Shown here: positions 1 to 9,673 of the stretch, piece after piece | Layout of the letters: every line of letters starts with the position of its first letter | How positions within the stretch are numbered: position 1 is the first letter of the stretch | Assembly (NCBI RefSeq): GCF_027531025.1 | Contig: NZ_JAPZQX010000006.1 | Location: 124,001-188,000, forward strand | Source of the DNA: Novosphingobium sp. | Lineage (GTDB): Bacteria > Pseudomonadota > Alphaproteobacteria > Sphingomonadales > Sphingomonadaceae | Direction: 5' to 3' | Length of the DNA: 64,000 nucleotides | The notes under the pieces: generated by a model | Seen by the model: only the letters and a program-made list of their open reading frames with translations | Told to the model about the DNA's origin: nothing | Databases searched by the model: none | Made by a program: the position numbers and the translations under genes

Positions 1-730
1 GACGAACCTTGGTGCGCCCGGGATCGCTCCATCCCTGGGATCATTGCCGGTCACGCCTGATCGGGCTGCAGCCGTGCGGCGCTGGTCGGTCGATGGCTGG
101 CTGCTGTTGCGTCAGGGTGGCCTTGCGCCAGGCGCGGGCGGCCTGCCGCCGCCAGCCTATGGTGCGAGCCAGGCAGGGGCAGTGGCGCGCTATCGGCTGG
201 CCCCGGCAAGCCGGATGCGACCCGCCCTGTACCTGCGGGCCACGGCCGCCACCGCTGCCCCACGCGGCGAGGAGGCGGCCCTGGGCCTTGCCCTGCGCCC
301 CCTGCCGCGAGTGCCGGTTACCCTTTCGGGCGAGGTCCGGGTGGCGAACATCGCCGGATCGGTGGCACTGCGCCCGGCGGTAATGCTGGTCACCGAACTT
401 GACCGGTTCGCGCTGCCCGCTGGGTTGCGGGGCGAAGCCTATGGTCAGGCTGGCTATGTCGGCGGGCGGGCGGGCACGCCCTTTGCTGACGGCCAGGTGC
501 GGATCGACCGGGCGCTGGCGCGGCTGGGGTCGGCCGAGCTGCGCGCCGGGGGCGGAGCCTGGGGCGGGGTGCAGCGCGGGGCCGGGCGGCTTGACCTGGG
601 GCCGAGCGCGACGCTCGATTTCCCACTTGGCGGGGGGCAGGCGCGGCTCGCGGCGGACTGGCGGCTGCGGGTCGTCGGCCAGGCAAGGCCGCAATCGGGG
701 GCAGCGCTGACGCTGTCCGCAGGTTTCTAG
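1..730 (+). CDS. C-terminal part of a probable outer-membrane beta-barrel protein (5' end outside window)
   Basis: The frame is open from the left edge, so the gene starts before the window; roughly the last 240 residues are present. The sequence is rich in Gly, Ala, Arg and Leu with alternating hydrophobic and polar positions, and it ends in -AGF with a terminal Phe, as is typical of barrels inserted by the BAM machinery. I do not recognise the family, so substrate and function are unknown. The gene ends about 60 nt before the TauE-like gene on the same strand and could be its own unit. The barrel call is an inference from composition and the C-terminal Phe only. Confidence 0.5.
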   Translation, partial: TNLGAPGIAPSLGSLPVTPDRAAAVRRWSVDGWLLLRQGGLAPGAGGLPPPAYGASQAGAVARYRLAPASRMRPALYLRATAATAAPRGEEAALGLALRPLPRVPVTLSGEVRVANIAGSVALRPAVMLVTELDRFALPAGLRGEAYGQAGYVGGRAGTPFADGQVRIDRALARLGSAELRAGGGAWGGVQRGAGRLDLGPSATLDFPLGGGQARLAADWRLRVVGQARPQSGAALTLSAGF

Positions 731-790
731 GCTCTTTCAGCCTGCCACGCCTTTTTTCCGCCGCTTCGCTGGGCTAGCGATGGCGGGGAG

Positions 791-1705
791 ATGGATGTCT
801 ACCTTCCCATTGCCAACCTTGCGGTGAACGGGCTGGTGATCGTCGCGCTGGGGGCGCTGACGGGGATTCTCTCTGGCATGTTCGGGGTAGGTGGCGGTTT
901 CCTGACGACGCCGCTGATGATCTTCTATGGCATCCCCCCGACGGTCGCGGCCGCTTCGGCGGCCAGCCAGGTGACCGGGGCCAGCATTTCCGGCGTCTTT
1001 GCCCATGCCCGGCGTGGCGGGGTCGATTACCAGATGGGCGGCGTGCTGGTGGCAGGCGGGGTGGTCGGCAGTGGCATCGGCGCGATCCTGTTCCGTCTGC
1101 TCCAGCAATGGGGCCAGATCGATATCGTCATCAATCTGCTTTATGTGGGCCTACTGGGCACCATCGGCACGATCATGGCGCGCGAAAGCTGGCAGGCCCT
1201 GCGCGCCAGGCAGGGCGGCGCGCCGGTTCCGGCGCGCAAACGCCGCCATCACCCGATCGTTGCCAACCTGCCGCTGCGCTGGCGGTTCTATCGCTCGGGC
1301 CTCTATATTTCGCCGCTGGCTCCGCTGCTGCTGGGGATAGTGACCGGCATCCTGACCATGCTGATGGGGATCGGCGGCGGCTTCGTGCTGGTGCCGGCGC
1401 TGCTCTACATCATCGGGATGAGCGCCAATGTGGTGGTCGGTACCTCGCTGTTCCAGATCCTGTTCGTCACCATGGTCACCACGATGATGCATGCGCTAAC
1501 CACCAAGGCGGTGGATATCGTGCTGGCCGGGCTGCTGCTGCTCGGCTCGGTCTCGGGCGCCCAGGTCGGCAGCCAGCTGGCGCAGAAGCTGCCGGCCGAA
1601 CGACTGCGCTTCGTCCTCGCCACGATCGTGCTGCTGGTGGCGCTGCGGATGCTGATCGGGCTCGCCTGGCAGCCGGACGAGATTTACACGGACAGTCCGC
1701 TATGA
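791..1705 (+). CDS. TauE/SafE family sulfite/anion exporter-like membrane protein
   Basis: 304 residues forming a polytopic inner-membrane protein. It shows the internal duplication typical of TauE/SafE (DUF81): a glycine-rich GVGGGFLTTPL motif near residues 32-42 is repeated as GIGGGFVLVPAL near residues 193-204, each following a hydrophobic helix. A basic linker around residues 140-160 separates the halves. Family members move sulfite, sulfoacetate or other small anions out of the cell; the substrate here cannot be read from sequence. The stop overlaps the start of the next gene (ATGA), so the two are translationally coupled, an arrangement I know for TauE with Alph_Pro_TM partners in alphaproteobacteria. 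Confidence 0.88.
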   Translation: MDVYLPIANLAVNGLVIVALGALTGILSGMFGVGGGFLTTPLMIFYGIPPTVAAASAASQVTGASISGVFAHARRGGVDYQMGGVLVAGGVVGSGIGAILFRLLQQWGQIDIVINLLYVGLLGTIGTIMARESWQALRARQGGAPVPARKRRHHPIVANLPLRWRFYRSGLYISPLAPLLLGIVTGILTMLMGIGGGFVLVPALLYIIGMSANVVVGTSLFQILFVTMVTTMMHALTTKAVDIVLAGLLLLGSVSGAQVGSQLAQKLPAERLRFVLATIVLLVALRMLIGLAWQPDEIYTDSPL

Positions 1706-2454
1706 GGGCGCTGTTCGCCATCCTTTGCCTGCTCCTGCTGGGCGGCGCCCGCGATCCGATCCTGGTGCCCGAGGTTTCGCAGCACGAGATCCTGGTGCGG
1801 CAGGGCTTCACGGGTACCGAACTGCTGCTGTTCGGCGCGATCCTGACCCCCGAAGGCACCCGGGCGGGGCAGGATTATGACATTGTGGTGGTACTGAAAG
1901 GCCCCACGAATGCCATTGTCCTGCGCGAGAAGCAGCGCATTGCGGGTATCTGGGTGAACGCAGCTAGCGTTGAATTCCGTTCCGCGCCCTCGTTCTTCGC
2001 GGTCGCTTCGTCCAAGCCGATCGACCGGATCGTGGATGACAAGACCGCCGCGATCTATGAGCTGGGCCTCCCCTGGCTGCAGCTTTCCCCGATCGGCGCC
2101 TTCGAGCCGGAAGAGCAGCGCCGCTTTGCCGAAGGGCTGGTCGAGCGGCGGGTACGCGAAGGGCTGTTCAAGGAGGACCCGCGGGGCGTGACGGTCAGCG
2201 AACAGGTGTTGTACCAGGCGCGCATCGCGCTGCCCTCCAGCGTCCAGACCGGCACCTATACGGCCGAGACCTTTGCCATCTCGCGCGGGCGGGTGGTGGC
2301 CTCGGCCATTGCCCGGGTCGAGGTGCGCAAGGTCGGGTTCGAACGGCTCGTGGCCCGTTTTGCCGATGATCACGGCTTCCTCTATGGCCTGCTGGCCGTG
2401 CTGGTCTCGGTCGGCATGGGCGTGCTGGCCGGGCGCCTGTTCGCGCTGGTTTAG
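1702..2454 (+). CDS. Alph_Pro_TM (TIGR02186-type) membrane-anchored protein
   Basis: 250 residues. There is an N-terminal signal-like hydrophobic segment (about residues 3-16), a predicted extracytoplasmic body rich in beta structure, and one C-terminal transmembrane helix (about residues 226-249, ending in GRLFALV). This layout matches the alphaproteobacterial family named for its TM segment (TIGR02186 / PF09608), whose biochemical role is unknown. The start overlaps the TauE/SafE gene by 4 nt, so it probably works with that exporter, perhaps as a periplasmic accessory; this is inferred from context only. The ATG at 1702 is chosen because of the overlap and because the signal segment follows directly. 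Confidence 0.8.
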   Translation: MRALFAILCLLLLGGARDPILVPEVSQHEILVRQGFTGTELLLFGAILTPEGTRAGQDYDIVVVLKGPTNAIVLREKQRIAGIWVNAASVEFRSAPSFFAVASSKPIDRIVDDKTAAIYELGLPWLQLSPIGAFEPEEQRRFAEGLVERRVREGLFKEDPRGVTVSEQVLYQARIALPSSVQTGTYTAETFAISRGRVVASAIARVEVRKVGFERLVARFADDHGFLYGLLAVLVSVGMGVLAGRLFALV

Positions 2455-2516
2455 GCCAATCTTAACCGAACCGCCCTAGGTTGCCCCTGCCATTCGGGCA
2501 GAGGACCATACCGGGC

Positions 2517-4205
2517 ATGGATAGCATGAATCACAGCGGTTTCGGAGCAGGACGTGCGCCGGATGAAGGGACGGGGGCCAGTGCCGCCGCCCAGCGCGTT
2601 GACAATGCGCGCGAACCGATCGGCGTCGTGCTGGAAATCGCCGGGTCGGGTTCGGCCATCGCGCTCGATCTTCAGCGCCTGCACGAATGCGCGGACGACA
2701 GCGATCCCTCGGTTGCCCTGGCCGGACAGGTCGGCAGCCAGATCAAGATCCGGGTCGGGCGCAGCTGGCTGCTCGCCTCGGTCCGCACCCAGCGCCAGGA
2801 TGCCAAGACGCCTGGCGGGATCATGGCCCAGATCGACTTCCTGGGCGAAGGCGAGGAAGAGCGGCTGACCGGCCGAATTCACTCGTTCCGCCGCGGCGTA
2901 ACCCGCTATCCCATTCCCGGTGCGCTGATCTATCCGGCCACCAGCACCGACCTGCGCCAGATCTATGCCAGCGATGGCCGCTCCAGCATCCAGGTCGGCA
3001 CGGTCTTTCCGACCAAGGACATCCGCGCCGGGCTCTATATCGATTCCATGCTGGGCAAGCACTTCGCGCTACTCGGCTCGACCGGTACCGGCAAGTCGAC
3101 CAGCGCGGCGCTGATCCTGCACCGGATCTGCGAATCCGCGCCCGAAGGCCACATCGTCATGATCGACCCGCACGGCGAATATTCCGCCGCGTTCAAGAAC
3201 ACGGGCATGATCTTCGACGTTTCGAACCTCAACATGCCCTACTGGCTGATGAACTTCGAGGAGCACTGCGAAGTGTTCCTCACCTCATCCGGCAACGAGC
3301 GGCAGGAGGATGCCGACATCCTCGCCAAGTGCCTGCTGGCCGCGCGGCAGAAGAACCGCCTGGCCGAAACCATGGGCAAGATCACGGTCGACAGCCCGAT
3401 CCCCTATCTGCTGTCGGACCTGACCAACTTCATCAACACCGAGATGGGCAAGCTGGATAAGGCTACCTCGTCGGCGCCGTTCATGCGGATCAAGAACAAG
3501 ATCGACGAGATCAAGGCCGATCCGCGCTTCCAGTTCATGTTCTCGGGCATGCTGGTGGGCGATACGATGGCCGAGTTCATTGCCAAGATCTTCCGCCTGC
3601 CCAGCCGCGGCAAGCCGATCTCGATCATCGACGTATCGGGCGTCCCTTCGGACATCACCGCCACCGTGGTGGCCGTGCTCAGCCGCATGGTCTTCGACTT
3701 CGCGATCTGGGCCCGCGACGAGAAGACCCGGCCGGTGCTGCTGATCTGCGAGGAAGCGCACCGCTATGTTCCCAACGAGAAGAATGCTGATGGCTCCTCG
3801 GTGGGCCGGATCCTCAGCCGCATCGCCAAGGAAGGCCGCAAGTACGGCGTTGCGCTGGGCCTGATCACCCAGCGTCCGTCGGACCTCGCCGAAGGCGTGC
3901 TGTCGCAGTGCGGCACGATCATCTCGATGCGCCTCAACAACGAACGCGACCAGGCCTTCGTCAAGGCGGCCATGCCCGAAGGGGCGCGCGGCTTCCTCGA
4001 TTCGATCCCGGCCCTGCGCAATCGCGAATGCATCATCTGCGGCGAGGGTGTCTCGATCCCGATCCGCGTCTCGTTCGACGAGCTGGAAGAGATGAAGCGC
4101 CCGGCCAGCGCCGATCCCTCGATCAGCGAGCTGTGGCGCGATTCGGGCGGCGAAGAGGACATGGTCCAGCGCACCGTCCAGCGCTGGCGCGCCCAGGGCC
4201 GCTAG
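2517..4205 (+). CDS. herA: HerA-like ATPase (DUF87 / HAS-barrel)
   Basis: 562 residues from the ATG at 2517, preceded by GAGGA about ten bases upstream; an in-frame TTG further upstream lacks such support. The N-terminal ~170 residues fit a HAS-barrel. They are followed by the RecA/FtsK-like fold with Walker A GSTGTGKST (about 187-195), an IDPHGEY motif, Walker B LLICEEAHRY (about 408-417) and the GLITQRPSDL sensor region. HerA proteins are hexameric DNA translocases that act with NurA in DNA-end resection in archaea; bacterial homologues also occur alone or in defence modules. No nurA-like neighbour is seen here, so the partner is unknown. The stop codon shares a CTAG with the convergent MATE gene. 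Confidence 0.85.
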   Translation: MDSMNHSGFGAGRAPDEGTGASAAAQRVDNAREPIGVVLEIAGSGSAIALDLQRLHECADDSDPSVALAGQVGSQIKIRVGRSWLLASVRTQRQDAKTPGGIMAQIDFLGEGEEERLTGRIHSFRRGVTRYPIPGALIYPATSTDLRQIYASDGRSSIQVGTVFPTKDIRAGLYIDSMLGKHFALLGSTGTGKSTSAALILHRICESAPEGHIVMIDPHGEYSAAFKNTGMIFDVSNLNMPYWLMNFEEHCEVFLTSSGNERQEDADILAKCLLAARQKNRLAETMGKITVDSPIPYLLSDLTNFINTEMGKLDKATSSAPFMRIKNKIDEIKADPRFQFMFSGMLVGDTMAEFIAKIFRLPSRGKPISIIDVSGVPSDITATVVAVLSRMVFDFAIWARDEKTRPVLLICEEAHRYVPNEKNADGSSVGRILSRIAKEGRKYGVALGLITQRPSDLAEGVLSQCGTIISMRLNNERDQAFVKAAMPEGARGFLDSIPALRNRECIICGEGVSIPIRVSFDELEEMKRPASADPSISELWRDSGGEEDMVQRTVQRWRAQGR

Positions 4206-5635
4206 TCCGCCTCCCAGGTCTGCGCGCCGCGGCCCGCCGCTGCGGCGATGCGGGCCAGCATCCGCTTGCGCCAGGGCAGGCGGAAATAGACCAGCAGGGT
4301 CAGCACCAGCGAGGTTACCGAGCTCAGCAGGAACGAATACCACAGCGCATCGCTGCCCAGCAGCGGGTAGAGCAGGTAATAGGCCCCCAGCCGCACCACA
4401 TACATCGAGACGATCAGCACGATCAGCTGGGCGTAGTTGACGCCATAGGCGCGTAGCGCACCGAACAGCACGATCGTCACGCCGAAGGGCAGGTAGGTCC
4501 AGATCGCCAGGTCCTGGATATGCAGTGCCGCCGACACCGACGGGCTGTCCGCCCCCAGAAACAGTTCCAGCACCGGCCGGTCGAACGGGACGAGGGCCGC
4601 AATCATCACCCCGGTCATGGCGAGGTTGGCGAGGGACCCGGCGCGGCTGATCGCGTCGACCCGGTCCTCGCGCGCCGCGCCGATATGCTGGGCGACCATC
4701 GCGCTTACCGCCCCGCCGATCGCCATGGCGGGCATGCCGATATAGTTCCAGATCTGCAGCAGCGCGCCATAGGCGGCTGCCATGACCAGGCCTTCGCGGT
4801 TGACCAGCCCGATCATGATCACCCCGGCGCCCGAGATCACCAGCATCTGCGCGCCCATCGGCAGCCCGCGCGAGAGGAGATAGCGGATTTCGCTCCAGCG
4901 CGGCCGCAGCCACGCCAGTTCCGCCCCGCGCAGCCGCAGCGGCAGGTCCTTGGCATAGATCCACACCAGCATCGCGCCAAAGCCGATGGTCGTGGCGATC
5001 ACCGTGGCCCAGGCCGATCCGGCAATGCCCAGCGCCGGGGCCGGGCCAAGGCCCAGGATCAGGATCGGGTTCAGCACGACATCGAGCACGGTGACCAGGA
5101 TCATGAAACGCAGCGGGGTGGTGGCATCGCCCGATCCGCGCAGGCCCATGGCGATCATCGTCATCAGGGTGGCGATCGGGTTGGCGATGAACACCACCCG
5201 CAGATAGGCCAGCGCCTGGTCATGCGCCGCGCCGGGCGTGGCCAGCCAGCCCAGCACGACATCGGCGAACAGGATGCCCGCCATGGCCAGGACCAGCGAG
5301 ATCAGGCCGGTCAGCCCCAGCGCCGCCGCGAGCGCGCGCCGGGCCGAGACCACGTCGTTGGCGCCCCAAGACTGGGCGATCCGCACGGTCGCGGCCATGC
5401 CAAAGCCGAAGACCAGCGCGAACAGCAGGAACATCAGGATGTTCGAACTGGCGGTCGCCGCCAGGGCCTCTTCCCCCAGCAACTGGCCGACCCAGACCGC
5501 ATTGATCGAGCCATTGAGGCTTTGCAGCACGTTGCCGACCAGCTGCGGCAGGGCAAAGATCAGCAGCGTGCGGGTCAGCGGCCCCTCGGTCAGATTGCCC
5601 TTCAGCGGGGCGGCTGCGGGGGGCGCTTCGCTCAT
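4202..5635 (-). CDS. MATE family efflux transporter
   Basis: 477 residues with about twelve hydrophobic helices in two halves. Motifs match the NorM/DinF (MATE) superfamily: an early stretch around PLTRTLLIFALPQL, the NGSINAVWVGQLLG segment, and GLRGSGDATTPL in the first half. Members export cationic drugs or metabolites in exchange for Na+ or H+. The start at 5635 overlaps the stop of queE by 4 nt (ATGA), so the two are one transcript, although no functional link is known. The stop is interlocked tail-to-tail with the HerA-like gene, both using the same CTAG. Confidence 0.9.
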   Translation of the reverse strand: MSEAPPAAAPLKGNLTEGPLTRTLLIFALPQLVGNVLQSLNGSINAVWVGQLLGEEALAATASSNILMFLLFALVFGFGMAATVRIAQSWGANDVVSARRALAAALGLTGLISLVLAMAGILFADVVLGWLATPGAAHDQALAYLRVVFIANPIATLMTMIAMGLRGSGDATTPLRFMILVTVLDVVLNPILILGLGPAPALGIAGSAWATVIATTIGFGAMLVWIYAKDLPLRLRGAELAWLRPRWSEIRYLLSRGLPMGAQMLVISGAGVIMIGLVNREGLVMAAAYGALLQIWNYIGMPAMAIGGAVSAMVAQHIGAAREDRVDAISRAGSLANLAMTGVMIAALVPFDRPVLELFLGADSPSVSAALHIQDLAIWTYLPFGVTIVLFGALRAYGVNYAQLIVLIVSMYVVRLGAYYLLYPLLGSDALWYSFLLSSVTSLVLTLLVYFRLPWRKRMLARIAAAAGRGAQTWEAD

Positions 5636-6375
5636 GTCCCGCGGGTATCGCCGTAGAGGTGAATATGCAGCCGGTCCGACAGGCGTAGCCCGTGTTCCAG
5701 CGCCAGCGGAGCCAGCCAGCGTTCGCGCCCGCGCAGCGTTTCGCTGTCGGTCCCTTCGGGCATCAGGTAGACCCGTTCGCGCGGGATCGCGTGGGCCGAA
5801 ACCAGCGCCAGTACCTCGTCGACATCGCCGGGCGTTGCCACCACGAACTTGAACCATGCGACAGGTCTGCTGGCCCAATCCGCCAGCCGTTCGGGAACCT
5901 GTGCGGATTCAACCGGATTCCCGGAATGCTTCAGTTTCGGGCTCACGTTGTACTGGCTGACCAGCGGATCGAGCGCCGGGTGCGGCGCGACCGTGCCATT
6001 GGTCTCGATCTCGACAGTCATGCCGTCCAGCAAGGCCACCATCCGCGCCAGGGCCGCGCCCTGGAGCAGCGGTTCGCCCCCGGTGATCACCAGCCGGTCC
6101 TGCCCCAGCGCCTTGATCCGCGCGGCCACCTCGGCCTCGTCCAGCGTGACCTGGTTGGCCTTGCGATCGAAGGCCAGCCCGTCGCGGTGCGGGCGCCAGG
6201 AGAGGGAATTGTCGCCTTCGAACCGCCAGGTATAGGCCGTGTCGCACCAGGTGCAGGCGAGGTTGCAGCGCGAGAGCCGCACGAAGGCCACCGGCCGCCC
6301 CAGCGAGGGGCCTTCGCCTTGCAGCGAGGCGAAGATTTCGGGTTCGCCCGGCGTGGTGGTGGCGAGCGTCAGCAT
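5632..6375 (-). CDS. queE: 7-carboxy-7-deazaguanine synthase QueE (radical SAM)
   Basis: 247 residues. The radical-SAM cluster ligands are C37, C41 and C44 in CNLACTWC; this CX3CX2C spacing is the standard radical-SAM arrangement. Substrate-side features include the FASLQGEGPSLG segment at residues 15-26, the GGEP loop (VITGGEPLL) and the C-terminal HIHLYGD. The enzyme converts 6-carboxytetrahydropterin to 7-carboxy-7-deazaguanine in the queuosine pathway. The start at 6375 (MLTLATTTPGEP) is chosen over an upstream ATG at 6414 because family members begin close to this point. It is followed by the MATE gene with a 4-nt overlap. No other queuosine genes are in view. Confidence 0.92.
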   Translation of the reverse strand: MLTLATTTPGEPEIFASLQGEGPSLGRPVAFVRLSRCNLACTWCDTAYTWRFEGDNSLSWRPHRDGLAFDRKANQVTLDEAEVAARIKALGQDRLVITGGEPLLQGAALARMVALLDGMTVEIETNGTVAPHPALDPLVSQYNVSPKLKHSGNPVESAQVPERLADWASRPVAWFKFVVATPGDVDEVLALVSAHAIPRERVYLMPEGTDSETLRGRERWLAPLALEHGLRLSDRLHIHLYGDTRGT

Positions 6376-6500
6376 GGCGCGTTTGCCTGCGCCCGGACCG
6401 GGCATGGACCACATGGACCACTGTCCAGGGCCAAAAAAATCGCAGGGGCAATTCCGGCCGTGAAAAGCACTGTGGCGGCAGGTAAACGGATCGGGTTCAT
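6369..6500 (-). CDS. Possible 43-residue small membrane peptide ahead of queE
   Basis: A short frame beginning MNPIRLPAATVLFTAG has one hydrophobic stretch (about residues 9-25) and a Cys-Pro-rich tail. Its stop overlaps the queE start by 7 nt, so it could be a coupled leader peptide. There is no clear Shine-Dalgarno sequence and I do not recognise the peptide. It may be chance reading of the spacer between valS and queE. Confidence 0.22.
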   Translation of the reverse strand: MNPIRLPAATVLFTAGIAPAIFLALDSGPCGPCPVRAQANAPC

Positions 6501-6606
6501 GGCTTTCGGTCTATGCCAGCTTGGCGGCGGGTAGGACAGGGGGACGTGCCCCCGACCTGCTGGGCGGTGACACGCCAGATCGGCATTTGGCCCATCGCTC
6601 CACCTC

Positions 6607-6702
6607 CCGTCACCCCGGACTTGATCCGGGGTCCCGCTGTCCTGCTGCGCGCGCTGCGCCAGATCAAGCAAGCGGGACCCCGGGTCAGGCCCGGGGTGAC
6701 GG
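6607..6702. repeat. REP-like long imperfect palindrome
   Basis: Two 32-nt arms (6607-6638 and 6671-6702) are near-perfect reverse complements around a GC-rich 32-nt loop. The arm core, CACCCCGGACTTGATCCGGG, resembles a dispersed repeat that I know to be common between genes in sphingomonads and other alphaproteobacteria. It lies just downstream of valS and could end its transcript, but there is no T-run. Confidence 0.75.
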
Positions 6703-6711
6703 GGGATTGGC

Positions 6712-9552
6712 TTACCCCAGCCGCGCCAGCGCCGCGGCCAGCCGTTCGGCTTCGGCCTGGTGCATGGCATGGTCGGCGCGGGCCTTTTCGACCGCTTCGG
6801 GCTTGGCCTTCTCGACAAAGGCCGGATTGCTGAGGCGACCTTCGAGTGATTTGGCTTCCTTGGTCGACACTTCCAGCGCCTTGGCCAGGCGGGCCTTTTC
6901 GGCGGCGATGTCGATCACGCTTTCCAGCGGAATGATCACGTTGGCATCGCCCGCGCCCACCTGCATCGCCGCGCCGGCCGGGGCCGGTTCGAAACGGATG
7001 CCATTGAGCCGCGCCAGCCGCTCGATTGCCGCCGGGTTGCGCTCGATGATCGCGCGGGTCTGCGCGCTTGGCTCGGGCAGGTAGGCGTCCAGCTTGGCAC
7101 CCGGCGCAATGCCCAGCTCGTTCTTGGCGGTCCGTAGGTTGCCGATCAGCGCGATCAGCCAGTCCACTTCGGCCTTGGCCGCCGGATCGACGCTCGCGCC
7201 CGGCTGCGGCCACTGCGCGGTGATCAGCGGGTAATCGGCGCGGTCGCCCAGCTTGGACCACAGCTCCTCGGTCACGAAGGGCATGAAGGGGTGCAGCATG
7301 ACCAGGATCTGGTCGAGCACCCAGCCGGCCACGGCCCGCGTCTCGTCATCGAACGAACCCTTGATCAGTTCGATGTACCAATCGCAGAACTGGTCCCAGA
7401 CGAAGTGGTAGATCGCGTTGGCCGCCGCATCGAAGCGCAGGTCGGCCATGGCCTTGTCGAGCTCGGCGAGGGTCTCGACCACTTCGCCGATGATCCACTT
7501 GTTGACTGCCGAAGTCGCTGCCGGGGCGGCCAGGGACTTGCTGGCCCCGATGCCGTTCGACTGGCAGAACCGCGCGGCGTTCCACAGCTTGGTCGCGAAG
7601 TTGCGGTACCCTTCGACCCGCTTCTCATCCATCTTGATGTCGCGGCCCTGGCTTTCCATCGCCGCCATGAAGAAGCGCAGCGCATCGGCGCCATACTGGT
7701 CGATCAGGCCCAGCGGATCGACCACGTTGCCCTTGGACTTCGACATCTTCTGCCCGTCCGGCGCGCGGACCAGCCCGTGCAGGTAAAGCCTCTTCCACGG
7801 GTCCTGCCCGGTCATCGCCTGGCCCATCATCATCATCCGCGCATCCCAGAAGAACAGGATGTCAAAGCCGGAAATGAGCAGGTCGTTGGGATAGTGCTTG
7901 GCCAGCAGCGGCGCGTCGGCTTCCGGCCAGCCGAGCGTGGCGAAAGGCCACAGCGCCGAGGAGAACCAGGTGTCGAGCACGTCTGTGTCCTGAACCAATA
8001 CGACACCGCTATGCTTGGTCCCATCTGGTCCTGGTGAATTCAGTACATCCTTCAGCCAGGCGGCTTCTGCCTCTTCCATGGAATCGTAGACGAACAGCAA
8101 CGGGCCGCCACCATCGGCATATTCAGCGCGATAGACGATCTGTTCGTAAGCTCCTTCGAGGGTTTCATCGACGATAATCTCAGAGACCGGTTCAAGCGTA
8201 CCCGCGGTGCCATCCGACTTGTAGTGCCGGACATGCCACGCCGGAATGCGGTGGCCCCACCACAGCTGGCGGGAAACGCACCATGGCTGGATGTTTTCCA
8301 TCCAGTTGAAGAAGGTCTTTTCCCAGGTCTTGGGCACGATCTCGACCGCGCCGGAGCGGACCGCTTCGAGCGGTGCCTTGGCCAGTTCGGCCGCATTCAC
8401 GTACCACTGGTCGGTCAGCCACGGCTCAATCGGCACGCCGCCACGGTCGCCATAGGGCTGCTGGATCACGCGCGGTTCGGCGTCGGCCTCGCTCTCGTTG
8501 CCGTCCTTGTCCTTGGTGACGTGCGGGATCAGGCAGCCGGCTTCCTTCATGCGGGCCACTACCAGTTCGCGCGCAACGAAGCGGTCGAGGCCAAGGAATT
8601 CCTCCGGCACCAGCCCGTCGGCGGTCTGGACCACGCGGGCTTCGGCATCGAACATGTTGAGCATGTCGGCCGGCTTGATCCCGGCGCGCTTGCCCACTTC
8701 GAAGTCGTTGAAGTCATGCCCCGGGGTGATCTTGACCACGCCCGAACCCAGTGCAGGATCGGCGTGCTCATCCGCCACCACCTTGAACCGGCGACCGGTG
8801 ATCGGCTGGAGGATCTCCTTGCCGATGACCGCCTGGTAGCGCTCGTCCTCGGGGTTCACGGCCACGGCCATGTCGGCCAGCATCGTTTCGGGGCGGGTGG
8901 TGGCGACTTCCATATGGCCCGAACCATCGGCGAAGGGATAGCGGAACCGCCAGAAGTGGCCTTTGACCTCGCGCGTCTCGACCTCAAGGTCGGAAATCGC
9001 GGTCTTCAGCTTCGGGTCCCAGTTGACCAGCCGCTTGTCGCGGTAGATCAGCCCGCGGTTGTAGAGATCGACGAAGACCTTCACCACGGCGCGGGTGAAG
9101 TGCGGGTCCATGGTGAACTGCTCGCGGCTCCAGTCCATCGAACAGCCCAGGCGGCGCAGCTGGCGGGTGATCGTCCCGCCGCTTTCGGCCTTCCATTCCC
9201 AGACCTTGGCCACAAAGTCTTCGCGGCTGTAGTTGGTGCGCTTGTCCTGCCGCGCTTCCAGCTGGCGTTCGACCACCATCTGCGTCGCGATTCCCGCATG
9301 GTCGGTGCCGACCACCCACAGCGCATCCTTGCCGCGCAGCCGCTCGTAGCGGATCACCACATCCTGCAGCGTGTTGTCCAGCGCGTGGCCGATGTGCAAG
9401 GACCCGGTGACGTTCGGCGGCGGATTGACGATGGTATAGGGCTGGGCTTCGGGCCGTTCCGGGCGGAACAGGCCGTTTGCCTCCCAATGGGCATACCACT
9501 TCGCCTCGATCGCGGCGGGGTCGAAAGTCTTGTCGAGTGTCTGGTCGGTCAT
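6712..9552 (-). CDS. valS: Valyl-tRNA synthetase
   Basis: 946 residues, normal length for bacterial ValRS. The class I signatures are present: HIGH as LHIGHAL after PPPNVTGS near the N-terminus, and KMSKSKGN about 55-60% along. They are separated by the large CP1 editing domain ([12 protein letters not shown]). The C-terminus has the anticodon-binding domain and a ValRS-type coiled-coil arm ([11 protein letters not shown] and following). The enzyme charges tRNA-Val and edits Thr-tRNA-Val. The start at 9552 ([10 protein letters not shown]) has GGAAGAG just upstream; an in-frame ATG 12 nt earlier is possible. It is divergent from the mlaE gene across a 121-nt spacer. Confidence 0.97.
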   Translation of the reverse strand: MTDQTLDKTFDPAAIEAKWYAHWEANGLFRPERPEAQPYTIVNPPPNVTGSLHIGHALDNTLQDVVIRYERLRGKDALWVVGTDHAGIATQMVVERQLEARQDKRTNYSREDFVAKVWEWKAESGGTITRQLRRLGCSMDWSREQFTMDPHFTRAVVKVFVDLYNRGLIYRDKRLVNWDPKLKTAISDLEVETREVKGHFWRFRYPFADGSGHMEVATTRPETMLADMAVAVNPEDERYQAVIGKEILQPITGRRFKVVADEHADPALGSGVVKITPGHDFNDFEVGKRAGIKPADMLNMFDAEARVVQTADGLVPEEFLGLDRFVARELVVARMKEAGCLIPHVTKDKDGNESEADAEPRVIQQPYGDRGGVPIEPWLTDQWYVNAAELAKAPLEAVRSGAVEIVPKTWEKTFFNWMENIQPWCVSRQLWWGHRIPAWHVRHYKSDGTAGTLEPVSEIIVDETLEGAYEQIVYRAEYADGGGPLLFVYDSMEEAEAAWLKDVLNSPGPDGTKHSGVVLVQDTDVLDTWFSSALWPFATLGWPEADAPLLAKHYPNDLLISGFDILFFWDARMMMMGQAMTGQDPWKRLYLHGLVRAPDGQKMSKSKGNVVDPLGLIDQYGADALRFFMAAMESQGRDIKMDEKRVEGYRNFATKLWNAARFCQSNGIGASKSLAAPAATSAVNKWIIGEVVETLAELDKAMADLRFDAAANAIYHFVWDQFCDWYIELIKGSFDDETRAVAGWVLDQILVMLHPFMPFVTEELWSKLGDRADYPLITAQWPQPGASVDPAAKAEVDWLIALIGNLRTAKNELGIAPGAKLDAYLPEPSAQTRAIIERNPAAIERLARLNGIRFEPAPAGAAMQVGAGDANVIIPLESVIDIAAEKARLAKALEVSTKEAKSLEGRLSNPAFVEKAKPEAVEKARADHAMHQAEAERLAAALARLG

Positions 9553-9673
9553 GGTCTCTTCCATCTTGCGCGGCCTTTGCCAGCGCGGGGGCAGCGGCGC
9601 AAGGCGCGGCGGGCGGGTACCGGTTATCCGCCCTGCCTTGCCGGGGGCGCTTTTTTCCCGCAGGAAGGGCGCG

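Noticed and set aside
2517..4205. HerA-like gene as part of a HerA-based antiphage system
   Set aside because: No nuclease or SIR2-like partner adjacent; neighbours are housekeeping transport genes.
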